Origin: Magicicada septendecula
Lineage: Eukaryota > Arthropoda > Insecta > Hemiptera > Cicadidae
Direction: 5' to 3'
Assembly (NCBI GenBank): GCA_034769895.1
Contig: CM068368.1
Location: forward strand, 686,975,877 to 687,039,876
DNA length: 64,000 nucleotides
The stretch's first letter is position 1, and each line of letters begins with the position of its first letter. Positions 48,685 to 59,000 of the stretch are shown in pieces. Position numbers and translations under genes: made by a program. The notes under the pieces were generated by a model. That model searched no databases. It was not told the DNA's origin and worked only from the letters and a program-made list of their open reading frames with translations.

Positions 48685-48762
48685 GCCCGAAATTTTTACT
48701 CACTCCGTGAAGTGCGAATCTTGTGTTACGCAATCCGCGGAGTGAGCATTTATTTCGGGCAA
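48685..48762. repeat. ~24-bp-arm hairpin
   Basis: TGCCCGAAATTTTTACTCAC followed by TCCG is matched in inverse by CGGAGTGAGCATTTATTTCG followed by GGCA, with a ~30-bp loop. A third related piece, CCCACTCCGCGCAAAGAGCA, lies at about 48780-48799, then ATACCCGAAGT. Possibly the end of a foldback or MITE family. Confidence 0.6.
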
Positions 48763-49249
48763 TGGGTGAAATAAAATACCCACTCCGCGCAAAGAGCAAT
48801 ACCCGAAGTAAACATTAATTTCTACCATTTCGTAAATCAATTGAGACCGCATTATTCACACAATTAAAAACTGTTTATTTTATCCGACCAATACACAGTC
48901 TCGGATTCTCCGTTACGACGTACGCAGAATATTCTTTATGCAGCATCGCGGAGAGGTAATTCCAAATTATGAAAAGCTACCACATCTGTTACGACTAAAA
49001 AATTATCCTTTTTTTAAAAAATGTTACTATTATTCGAAAATTTGAAATACCGTAGTTTGTTTTATCTCAGGAATGTCGACCGCTAGAGACCTGAAGATTC
49101 CTACAGTCGACGAAGACACTGAAAACCTTACACAAAAAATGAACGTCAAACCCTGCACTTCTTGGACAACCAATTACTAAGAAGAATCAAGACGATTAAA
49201 TTATTATTTGACTGCAATAGGATGACAAACAAAAAGAAAAGATTATTGT

Positions 49250-49710
49250 GCGGGCCATTACGTCTTAGCCTTGTGTCTAAGGAAGAGGGTGGTGAAGTGT
49301 TTTGTTTGGAACGTCCTTCTAAACTGGCAGAAACTTGGACACTGAGGAAATAAGAGGAGAGGAGGTTACAGGCCTTTGTGATGTGGATATGGAGAAGGAT
49401 GGAAAGCATTCTCTGGAACGATAGAGTGACGAATGAGGAGGTGCTTGGAAAAGCAGGAGAGAAAAGGAGTGTTGGATATCATCAAAGAAATGAAGAAAAA
49501 TTGGTTGGAACACTTTATGCGGCAAACACAAGGTAATGCGATGTGGGGCTGGTAAATGTAAAGCGGAGTACAGGACGGAGGAGAGACCAGATGACAGACG
49601 ATGTACTGATGCGATATCATAAAAATGAAGAGACTAGCCCAGGACAGGAAAGCATGGAGAGAGCATGCCTGTATGACCTGCCCTTGAGCAGAGTGGAGTG
49701 TAGCATTGGG
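49250..49710 (+). pseudogene. non-LTR retrotransposon RT C-terminal relic
   Basis: Reading across frames: 'AETWTLRK' then, after a stop, 'RLQAFVMWIWRRMESILWND', 'RVTNEEVLGKAGEKRSVLD' and 'IIKEMKKNWLEHFMR', ending in a degraded 'MKRLAQDRKAWREHA'. This is the standard order of insect non-LTR ORF2 ends ('ExWTLxKxxxxRLxAFExWxWRRM...ILW...TNxEVL...'). The stop after ETWTLRK and later frameshifts inactivate it. The palm domain is missing. Confidence 0.85.
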
Positions 49711-49719
49711 TGAATATTT

Positions 49720-50800
49720 TACCTCAAGTTTCATTTTTACAGACACAAATTCCTAGTTGGCCGAAAACAGCTGTACGAAATAAAAGGAAACAATAATTTT
49801 TAACATACTTAAACAAATTTTCATTTAAAAAAATAACTTCCTTTTAATAAAGTTGTGGATAACATTGTGGTAAGATTTCTCTTACCTCTCCAAGAATCCA
49901 CCAGTGCGTTACGAATGCATCACTAAGTGTGTAGATAGTCTCAAAAGGTCGGTCAACACGTGCTCTGTGTGATTGGAACAATTCCACGCGATTACGTACA
50001 CGGCTCAGAAGACGACGTACTGGATAAAGGAAGCGTTAACACCAATCGTTTAGCAATTATGTGTGAAGTGTACTCGACTGTGACCAAGAATGTGCCTTTG
50101 TGTAGCCCAAGTGGTTTGTTTATCATTAATTCAACAGCGTCAGGTGAAAAGTGGACACTTTCCTGTTTACTAGCTAATTAAGTGCCTACTATGTAGCTTC
50201 AACCTTAAGACGATTTACACAATGGCTGCTGTTATGCCAAACAAAAACTTATGCATTCCAGAGGTTACAAGAAAACAAGAAATGTTAAGCTTTACTGGAA
50301 TGTTGTTGTTTTCTAACTATTCTGCTCACTGTGTAGATCTAAACTCTGGCACACAATCGTGCGACATTACCTTTCAATGTCTTAAAATGCTGAACGCTTA
50401 AAATTCTTCCCAAATGCATAAACTATAATCTCCGCAGTCACAATCAAAAGATTCATACGATAACAAAAAAAAGTGGACGCATGCGAAAACAGTAGTTAAA
50501 ACTTATGATTTTAATTTCTGCATCTCTTTTAATCATCTAGAGTTTTACTACTTTATGACATGGGCCCGAACGATTGAATACTTGTTTCTTGACACGTAAA
50601 AAACCGGTGCACTCAGCTAATCGAGGTAAAGATAATCTTGACTACATCGTTGGATGTCTGTGTATATTCTAATTTTGCGCGTTGCCTGGTCACAGGAGTC
50701 GGCGTGGTTTACGCTGTCACCATTATTCTGTTCACAGAGTAGTTAGGCTACAACTCTGCGGGTCCACCATTCTTTAACTCATGCACTGACTTATAGAATA
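49720..50800. other. intergenic, no gene seen
   Basis: A 73-codon frame at 49960-50181 has no recognisable domain. Confidence 0.4.
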
Positions 50801-50832
50801 TACACGTTTTAAGAATATTTACACGAAGTCTT

Positions 50833-51055
50833 CCTCGACGCACATATTAAACAGAACTTACCAGTTTACAACAATATGCAGAAGAATTTTAACTACAGGG
50901 TGGCTCTTAAGAATCTGTATAAATTGTACGCATTTTTGAAAGAAGACAACTTCGATTTCACGCCAGGGCTTAACTACTTACCTAGCGTTACCAATGCAAT
51001 TGTGGGTACGATCAAACGCAAAACTACTCGTACATTCCGCCAAAAGAAATCTTAA
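50833..51055 (+). CDS. possible terminal exon, unrecognised
   Basis: A plus-strand frame of about 78 codons running from just after a TAA near 50816 to TAA at 51053-51055. Its composition is unlike the local AT-rich chance ORFs: 'EVFLDAHIKQNLPVYNN', then 'MQKNFNYRVALKNLYKLY', 'FLKEDNFDFTPGLNYLPS', and a basic tail 'TIKRKTTRTFRQKKS'. It could use an AG acceptor at TACACGAAG (about 50828), or an internal ATG at 50876 giving 59 residues. I do not recognise the family. It could be a last exon of a host gene or a transposon fragment. Confidence 0.3.
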
Positions 51056-51716
51056 ATCATCAGATGGGAATAAAAAACAACTAACACATAACTTGATTAA
51101 ACTGTGGTTTATTGCCTGATGTGATTTAACATAGGGAGTTACAAATTTGTATTATCTGTTTGTTACTACATAATATCGTATTTTACCACAAAAAATTAAG
51201 TCCGAGAGTACACCCGAAAACTTGAAAAAACGCATAGGCCTATACTTAGAACTTGCAAAATAGAACTCGGAAAACATGTCTGAAATTGTTGTCACCGATT
51301 TGCTGAATGTCTTACTCCTTCCTGTTGTAAATATCGGTATAATACAAAACGTAACTAAATCAAATTTCAATTCGCTTTCAATTAATTAATCGAATAATGA
51401 AAGCCTTGACTGCAAAATGGTAACAGATCCAATGTTCTGAGTCATCAGCATAGCTATCACACTGTCTAATGCAAAATTCTGAGAATTCTGTCACGTTCTA
51501 TTGAACTGAAACTGAATTAAGTTCAAGTAAACAGAGAAATTGATAACCGCTTGCTTGCACTCTTGTTCTTTATTCCCCTCTGTCTTCTCGAAACTAACAA
51601 ACATATACTGTAAAGTTTATTTGAAAAAATAAAGTACAATTATTGGTTTGCTTGCTTGTTTCCTACGTCAGAGTTGATTTACTATAGAAATACAGGCTAC
51701 TTAAAACATGAATTCC

Positions 51717-51790
<74 letters not shown>

Positions 51791-51895
51791 TATTGTCAAT
51801 ATAAATTCCCACAAACTGTGGAGATCAAAAAGTCATCTCAACGTCCGCTTAATGCAATTTTTGTTTGACAATCTTCACATATTGTTGAGCTTACT
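51056..51895. other. no gene seen
   Basis: AT-rich DNA with the (AC)n tract at 51719-51788. Confidence 0.45.
51719..51788. repeat. (AC)n microsatellite
   Basis: About 35 AC units. Confidence 0.97.
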
Positions 51896-51899
51896 TTGT

Positions 51900-52089
51900 T
51901 CGTTAGGATCTCCAGTTATTAGACTACAATGCTATACGACTATATGCTGTTACAATCAAAGTCGTAAAACAACTGTACGGCTAACTATGTCATATGGGTC
52001 TGAGACTGCCGGATACTGGCTACCGGGGATGAAATGTTCTACACACATGTGGTGGGAAGATATTAAGGAAAATTAATGAAGATGACAGG
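51900..52089 (+). pseudogene. non-LTR retrotransposon relic, left part, split by LTR element
   Basis: Plus-strand frame 'LTMSYGSETAGYWLPGMKC' followed later by 'IKEN', resembling the 'xYGSExW' region after RT in insect non-LTR elements. The sequence continues on the far side of the LTR element (61895-62040) with 'RRRPRSRRKDGVQ', a match to the 'GRPRxRWxDGV' block that normally follows. The 9.8-kb element therefore landed inside an older relic. Confidence 0.6.
52085..52089. repeat. target-site duplication, left (ACAGG or CAGG)
   Basis: ACAGG here and at 61890-61894. Because the LTR itself ends in A, the duplication is 4 bp (CAGG) or 5 bp. Confidence 0.8.
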
Positions 52090-54979
52090 TGTAGCGTCAC
52101 AGAACGTTCCATAAAAAGAAATCATTTATATAGTAAGTTAGCATAGGAGGAAAGTGAAGTGAACAGTATCGAACCCAAGTAGTCCCAAAAAATTGTGTAA
52201 TTTTGTATAATAATTATTTCTATCAACTTGAAAAAACGACCAAACTATGACTAAGACAAAACCCCATATATATTATTAAAGTGAATAAGAGTGAAAAAAC
52301 CATAAGACACTATAAGAGAGAGAAATAATGTCAGAATCTACCAGAATAAAGTCAATAATTATTAAGTTTTATAACTATGAATATAGTATTAAAAACTATT
52401 TTTTGTGAATAAATGGACATGATCCATCATTATATTATGTGATGTAAATAAAATAAATGTATTAAATGACTTAAATACATTATTAGAAAGAGTTTAAGTT
52501 AAAATAAAAATTGTATATTTGCAATGACAAAAAATATTAATGTGTTGGATTTGAGACCATACACCAAGATTTCATGAAAAAATTAATTATTATCAGATTT
52601 AAATAAAAACTATATGTAATTGTCAAGCAGACAATAGTGAACAATTTATCTTAAATAAAGGAAGCTGTCAAATGAATAAAAAGCAGCCAAAATAGCCAAA
52701 AACAGTGTTAACTAAAAACATGTAACAGGCATCTAATATTGTATAATTTATGAATTTAATGTTGCCAAAATGCAACCAAACTGTATTAGAAAGCTGTAAT
52801 ATGATATAAAGCAACTATACTAATATACCTGACCAACTTTAACATTGTAATAGTCAAGTCAGCAAAATATTTACTAATACCATGTATGGCTGAAGCCAAC
52901 TATTCAGTACAAAAATAATCAGATCTGGCTAAAATACTTACATAATACTAACAAAAATAAGATAGAAAGGTACAATACATCAAAATACCTTAATAAGAAA
53001 TAAACTCAGTTGAAAGTAAAGTCAATTCTAAAAGAATTTAACTAATTAGAGTGAGATTTGTCACACCATAAAAAAATGACATCTCAAGACAATCAATGAT
53101 GCTATGTCATCTTGTGATAAATATAAAATATGTACAAAGTAACCAGGTATCACAAAAGATCGACAAAATAATAAACTCTGTGTGTATAGTGGTGAAATAA
53201 TACATATATTAAGGAAAAAGACTAATCACTGTATTAGAAAACTGGCAAGGACCTAGGCCATGAGCAGAGGCCATATAAAATTGTATTTATTTGTGTTTTA
53301 TTGATGTTCAAATTTGTTTATTTTGTTGTAGGAGAGTAGTAGTAGTAGATGTCCAGCTTGTGAAGGGAACTTTATAACTCCACAACAATTTTTATTAATA
53401 ATATTGAGTTTTTAATGACTACAACTCAAGGTGAGGGTTGTAAATTGTAATGTTTGTTAGACTTAAGTTAATTAGATACCAATCATATTTAGTATCGCTA
53501 GATTCAGTAAAAAACAAGGAATCTAAATACATTAATGGCATAAAAATTGTAAGTACTAATGTGAAACTGTTTGATAAATACCAGTGTAAATTTTGAAATA
53601 TCCATTGTATGAAGAATAAGAAATTCGTTCTAAAAGCTTCTACGGAAGTGAAAATTGTTCTATGACATTCCATTTCGTTTATTCTCGAACAATCTAGAAA
53701 GAATTTTACACAAATATACCGGAAGTCGGCGAAAACAGTCATCCCGATTTAGTATAAAAGCGAGACAAAATTTGACCGAAAAACACTTGAAGATTGAACA
53801 CCAGAAGTGATGCATCTCACACAACACTGATCAACGCAGCTAAGGCGAGACCGAGAGGCGAAAAATCGACAAGACACGGCAGGAAGGCTTTTTCCCGTAC
53901 ATAGACATACCCGACTGACTTAACCTCAACGAGAGTCGCCAAAAAGTATCGCTGAAATAGAGCAGCGATACGGCAAATTCTAATAGAAAGCACGCAGCCA
54001 GAACGTCGACGGCCCAGGAGGGTCCCAACATTTAATAGAGAACGAATTCTGCTGTGTTCGCATTGACTGACTAACGTGACAAATAATTCCCCCGAACGTA
54101 AACAAAACAATACATCTAAGCCTTCCTCAAAACTGCATGGGGATCAGCGCTGCGGTGGCAGATTTCTGAATCAACGCTAAACAGATGATTCGTAGTGGCG
54201 GCGTTTGAACGAGATTTTACTGCCAAACGTTTTGACAAAAAGTGCGGAAAAAGTAACGATCGAAAAAATTGACTTTAAATAGATTCAGTGTACACCCGAA
54301 GAGGCGAGATCGAGAAACTACCCGAAGGAAGTGTCCAGTGAGAGAATAAACGACCATTGGAACGTGAGTTACCAAAATTAAAATCATTGTTACCTGGTTA
54401 CAATTATCACACAGTTGTACTTTACACGCCACACATACACCTTCAAATCACTTAGTTTTTTTTTTCTTGTAATGCATCTAATTGATATGTCTTGGTAGTT
54501 CAAAGGAGTCACGTCCTGAGATTAAAGTTTTTTCATATATTAAACTCATGCTTGTCAACTGAGTCAGAATCTGAAATACTAGCCGATACTTGATTGGACA
54601 TATAAAAAATTTGTCAATAATAATAACTTGTAAAATTTTTTCTCTGCAATTTTATAATTTTTATGAATGATAGTCCTTCAGACGATTTGTTTGTTGTTTT
54701 TAAAGAACCATTAAACTTAACTGATTTTTCAAAGCTAAACTGACTTGTTTAAATTTTTTCATAGATTTAAAAATTTTATCAATCACATTTAATTTTTCTT
54801 GGAACAAACGTTTCCAAGTGGCGCCCACAAAAAGCATAGTTTTAAGTTGTGTTACAGGACTACATCACTGCAGAGGATCCAGTCAACAGGGTAAGTAACA
54901 AAAGTGCGCGGAGGTAACGCCCGACACAGATTACAACACATTTTAAACAACACACACCCAACCTTTTCTTTTCGTTATA
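52090..54979 (+). repeat. 5' LTR, 2890 bp
   Basis: Starts TGTAGCGTCACAGAACG, ends TTTCGTTATA. Differs from the 3' LTR at about 52096 (G/A), 53148 (T/C), 53161 (C/A), one A/T in CGACTGACTTAACC near 53917 and one T/G in TTGTAATGCATC near 54473. Short minus-strand frames in it (for example 53419-53742) are antisense and have no domain. Confidence 0.95.
53753..53760 (+). promoter_or_regulatory. TATA box of the 5' LTR
   Basis: TATAAAAG in the context TTTAGTATAAAAGCGAGAC, with the preceding 1.66 kb AT-rich and the following 1.2 kb more balanced. Transcription probably starts near 53785, which sets the U3/R border. The identical site in the 3' LTR is at 60664-60671. Confidence 0.6.
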
Positions 54980-54982
54980 AAT

Positions 54983-54995
54983 TGGCAGCCCAACT
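54983..54995 (+). promoter_or_regulatory. primer-binding site
   Basis: TGGCAGCCCAACT, three bases after the LTR end, followed by AGTGAGGCTTGAAAA. The LTR array at 10.8-26 kb has TGGCGACCAACTGGTGAGGC in the same place, indicating related lineages. Confidence 0.75.
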
Positions 54996-55046
54996 AGTGA
55001 GGCTTGAAAAAGACGTAACAAGCCCGGCAACTACCAACATATTAAA

Positions 55047-56483
55047 ATGCCGCAACCAAAGGGAAAGAAGGTGAAGAAGACGGTGGAACCCGAGTTGAGT
55101 GTGGAAGACGGAGAGGCAGTACAGGTCGAGGAAACAGAATTAGAACCGCCCACACTAGAAATGGAAAGACCGGTACAAACGGCAGACGAATTAGAAGAAC
55201 AAACGGGAGAAGAACCCATACAAATGGTAGAACAAACAGAGAATCCCGAACCAGAGAAAATAACAGGAAGCGTTGACGCGAATATGATAATGATGATGTT
55301 CCGAACGCTAAACGAAAATATGAATAAAAACAGACGGGAAGATAAGGAAGAGATGAATAAAAATAGACAGGAAGACAGGGAGGAGAGTAATAAAAAGAGA
55401 CGGGAAGATAAGGAGGAAATAATAAAATCCCTGAAAGAGGATATAAATAAAAACAGACAGGAAGACAAGGCGGAAATAAAAAGAAGTATAGAATCTTTAA
55501 AGGAGGGTATGAACAAAAATATAGAATCCCTGAATAAAAACAGACAGGAAGATAAGGAGGAAATAAAAGGAAGCATAGAGTCCCTGAAAAAAGAAATTAG
55601 CATAAAATACGAAATAGTAAACAAAAGGATCGATGATAATAAAATCGATAGTGACAGGAAGGTCGAAAACATGGAGAAACAGTTGGAAAGGTTACGGGAG
55701 GGAAACAATACACGTTTCGAAAGTATAGAGGAGCAAACAGTAGAGACCAAACAAGATGTAATAAATCTCGAAAACAGGGTAAGGCAGAACCAAGACGCCA
55801 TCATGCAGGAGGTAGGAGAAGTCCAGCACATCGCTAACAGGCTGGATGAACAAATTAAATCTAACAAAAATAGTATACTGGAAATAGACCAGAGAGAGAA
55901 AAACCTGCAGGAAAGATTAGAGGCGCTGAGAGACACACCAATACTAAACACTCATACGTGTCATGGTGAAAACAGGGAAGTAATCAACTTCCAGGACTAC
56001 CGACGAAACCCAATGGAATTTTTGGAAAGAATGGAGGAGGTTATTGGGAGAAGTAGAGAAACAAGGTGGGACAGGATAAGAGAGATGCTTGACGAGACGT
56101 TTAAAAATACTAAGGATAACTGGTGGATAGCGGTACGACCCGAAATAACGAATTTAGCAGAATTTAAACGTCAGTTTAAGGAAAAGTATTGGTCAGAGAC
56201 CGCACAAAACAGGGTAAGAATGGACATTTTCTATGGCAAATACGACGCGTCCTATGGACAGTCTCCGACGTCTTATTTCCTGGGAAAGGTATGTTTAGCA
56301 CGGAAGTTGATACCGCCGATCCCAGAAGAATGTTTGGTAAGGCAGTTAGCTGGACATTACAGCTATGGGATCAAGGATGCCCAATTATACCAACAAATTA
56401 GCAAAATAGCCGATCTGGCCAAATTATTGGAAAATTGCGAATCCACAGGAAGGTTCCAGGATTACCAACCCCCCCAATCGTAA
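55047..56483 (+). CDS. Gag polyprotein (478 aa), LTR retrotransposon
   Basis: ATG lies 67 bp after the LTR. Residues 1-75: acidic, Pro/Glu-rich. About 75-310: long coiled coil built partly from in-frame repeats of the type 'NKNRQEDKEE' and 'IKGSIESLK' (a coding minisatellite at 55310-55600). About 310-475: capsid-like retrotransposon Gag domain with 'INFQDYRRNPMEFLERMEE', 'DNWWIAV', 'FKRQFKEKYWS', 'MDIFYGKYDAS', 'IPPIPEECLVRQLAGHYSYG' and 'LAKLLENCE'. The ORF stops just after this domain. An Asn/Gly/Arg-rich continuation lies in the +1 frame beyond a C7 run. It would form the particle and package element RNA in the cytoplasm. No CCHC knuckle is seen. Strong family match by motif pattern. Confidence 0.88.
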   Translation: MPQPKGKKVKKTVEPELSVEDGEAVQVEETELEPPTLEMERPVQTADELEEQTGEEPIQMVEQTENPEPEKITGSVDANMIMMMFRTLNENMNKNRREDKEEMNKNRQEDREESNKKRREDKEEIIKSLKEDINKNRQEDKAEIKRSIESLKEGMNKNIESLNKNRQEDKEEIKGSIESLKKEISIKYEIVNKRIDDNKIDSDRKVENMEKQLERLREGNNTRFESIEEQTVETKQDVINLENRVRQNQDAIMQEVGEVQHIANRLDEQIKSNKNSILEIDQREKNLQERLEALRDTPILNTHTCHGENREVINFQDYRRNPMEFLERMEEVIGRSRETRWDRIREMLDETFKNTKDNWWIAVRPEITNLAEFKRQFKEKYWSETAQNRVRMDIFYGKYDASYGQSPTSYFLGKVCLARKLIPPIPEECLVRQLAGHYSYGIKDAQLYQQISKIADLAKLLENCESTGRFQDYQPPQS

Positions 56484-57210
56484 GGTAGAGTACAACAACA
56501 ATAATAACGGACCAAACCGGAATGGAGGTGGGAACGGTAATAATCTAAACACCAATAATCAGAATAATAATATCCCACCGAATGGCCGAAATGATACCAC
56601 TCAGGGCCCAATTAACCGCAACTATCCGGGACCAAACAGAGGTAATTACACCGGGAATAACTACGGTAGGAACTTCCACCAGGGAAACGGTTATCGCGGG
56701 AATAATTATAGAGGAAGTAATTATGGTCAACGTAATGGTTATCGCAACGGGGGAAACCAAGGAGGAAGCGATAGGAGAAACCAAAATGAGTACAGGCCCC
56801 AGGTAAATTATATGATGGCCGATAATCGACGACCATATCCACCCAATTTACCAAGTTACGGGTATATGACTCAACAGGCGCCAGGTAGCCAGGGTGATAC
56901 GGCGAATAACCGGCAGCAGTTATCAGAGGGTAGGAGTAGCGAACCACCCCGAAACGAAAGTAACAACCAACAAGAGCCAAACGCTAATCAAAATAATAAT
57001 GAGAATCGGGTAACAGTTCACGAAAATCCAGGTTTTTCATTACAGCATAACCAGGCAAATAATGACGAAAAACCCCGAGTATTTTATGTAAACCATGTAT
57101 TGGCAGAAACTGGCCGAGAACCAGATAATGATCCCCAAAATGAAAGTGAGAGAGAGGAGGAATTCCGCTATGCAGAAAAATTATGGCCCAAACATGTGAT
57201 GAGATGGTAA
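56470..57210 (+). CDS. Asn/Gly/Arg-rich nucleocapsid-like frame (+1 of Gag)
   Basis: Open for about 245 codons in the frame one base ahead of Gag, joining at the C7 run 56469-56475. The first ATG is only at 56812, so most of the frame cannot be reached by normal initiation. The first ~110 codons are rich in Asn, Gly, Tyr and Arg ('NGYRGNNYRGSNYG' and similar), like RG/RGG-type RNA-binding tails that replace zinc knuckles in some Gag proteins. The rest is Gln/Asn/Glu-rich and ends 'PKHVMRW'. I infer that it is the C-terminus of Gag, reached by +1 slippage or separated by a single-base insertion. Confidence 0.65.
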   Translation, partial: PPNRKVEYNNNNNGPNRNGGGNGNNLNTNNQNNNIPPNGRNDTTQGPINRNYPGPNRGNYTGNNYGRNFHQGNGYRGNNYRGSNYGQRNGYRNGGNQGGSDRRNQNEYRPQVNYMMADNRRPYPPNLPSYGYMTQQAPGSQGDTANNRQQLSEGRSSEPPRNESNNQQEPNANQNNNENRVTVHENPGFSLQHNQANNDEKPRVFYVNHVLAETGREPDNDPQNESEREEEFRYAEKLWPKHVMRW

Positions 57211-57610
57211 TGCCATGAAACCAATCGTCCAGAATAAATGTCATAGACCAGGCATTTGAAGGAGTAGAGGTGATAAACATCGAAGGTCGAATATTGAAAA
57301 GAGAAGGAATTAAAAGGGAATGGGAATGATAAATAAGGACATAATATAAGGGACACACAACCAAAAGGAGTTGAAATAATTAACCCAAACTGACAAATAT
57401 AACCAAAATATTATCAAACATGAAAACTATACCTACGAGGTAACTGACACAATCAGGAACAAGGTAAAAGGAACGTATAACCAGACTTCATTAAAAAAGT
57501 ACCATGATTAAAAAATCGCAAGTCGAATACTCAATCAGTGACCAAGTACCATGACCAAAGACCCAAGTCAAATACAGCATCATAGAGAAGGTACCTTGAC
57601 TAAACATGTC
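57211..57610 (+). other. non-coding internal segment
   Basis: Purine-rich, no ORF. Contains repeated CCATGA/ACCATG motifs (57500-57600). In a complete element pol would lie around here. Confidence 0.5.
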
Positions 57611-58335
57611 AACGTGAATTTTTTAACTTAGCCATAATTAGAAAGGAGGTAGAGATTTTTAAATAAATATAAATATTATTGTATAATGATTGTTATTAAT
57701 AAATATTACGAGATGGACACATTCCACCATAGGCAAAATTTATTTCCAATAGCCATGTCAACGTATATTTACCAGCTTACCCGTACTTAGAGAAGGAGAG
57801 AGATTATTATTAATAAATATTACGAGATGGACACATTCCATCATAGGCAAGATTTATTTCCAATAGCCATGTCAACGTATATTTACCAGCTTACCCGTAC
57901 TTAGAGAAGGAGAGAGATTGTTATAAATAAATATTACGAGAAGGACACCTTACACCAAAGGCATAATGATATATATAAAATATAGATTTATTTCCAATAG
58001 CCATGTCAACGTATATTTACCAGCTTACCCGTACTTAGAGAAGGAGAGAGATTATAATAAATTAATATTACGAGATGGACACATTCCACCATAGGCAAGA
58101 TTTATTTCCAATAGCCATGTCAACGTATATTTACCAGCTTACCCGTACTTAGAGAAGGAGAGAGATTGTTATAAATAAATATTACGTGAAGGACACCTTA
58201 CACCAAAGGCATAAAGATATATATAAAATATAGATTTATTTCCAATAGCCAAGTCAACGTATATTTACCAGCTTACCCGTACTTAGAGAAGGAGAGAGAT
58301 TATTATAAATAAATATTACTAGATGGACACTTAGT
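57610..58335 (+). repeat. tandem repeat block, 114/133-bp alternating units
   Basis: TTTATTTCCAATAGCCATGT recurs at about 57739, 57853, 57987, 58101 and 58234, giving spacings of 114, 134, 114 and 133 bp. The longer unit includes GATATATATAAAATATA. A diverged sixth unit starts near 57605. It lies between gag and the 3' LTR where pol would be expected. Confidence 0.9.
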
Positions 58336-59000
58336 AAAGGAGAAAGGAAGGAGAAATACTGTCATATATTTGATACTAAATGGAAATGATAAATGAAAAA
58401 AAAAAAAGGGAAAACAGTGTGTTACATAAGGAGGTAATGATGAATATGTATATAGCTATTAACATTGAATGATTTTAAACGATAATTTTAACCTGCGGAG
58501 AACGATATATTAATATAATTGTGAATTAATCAGAAGAGTTTAAGAAAGGGAATTTATGTGTAGGAGCCTATGATCTTTGAATATTTTATTTTTGTTTATT
58601 ATTATTATTATTTGTTGCAAAGGTGCAATTATTATTTTCTGAACAGGGATGTGTTGCCTCTGATTTCAGTAGTGATAGACAGGAAGGGACAGAGAATGTA
58701 TGCCATAGCGAGCCACTCTGACTCCCAACCCTCTATGTAAGTTAGGGAATTGATAGGGAATTATATCAAAGATTAATTATAAAACATCAAGGTAAAAAGG
58801 AAAGGAATAGGTGATACGACAAAGAACGAACTAGGAATATTGAGTTGGATTAATATATTAAAGGAGTAGTACAGGAATTTAATTATAAGATAAAAGAATG
58901 AGATATAAAGAAGCTAATAAAGGGTTATTATAGAGATGATAATTTCATCAAAACCAAAGATATGTTTTTCCAAAATTATCAACTTTAACGGTGAGGCATA
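58336..59000 (+). other. 3' internal segment with polypurine tract
   Basis: AT-rich and ORF-less, ending CGGTGAGGCATA directly before the 3' LTR. GGTGAGGCATA is the probable plus-strand primer and resembles the GGAGAGGCATTA of the 10.8-26 kb array. Confidence 0.6.

Noticed and set aside
53419-54110. Minus-strand ORFs of 107 and 97 codons in both LTRs of the 52-62 kb element
   Set aside because: They recur only because the LTRs are duplicates. They are antisense and have no domain.
55031-55951. 306-codon minus-strand ORF opposite gag
   Set aside because: Antisense shadow of the repetitive Gag coiled-coil region.
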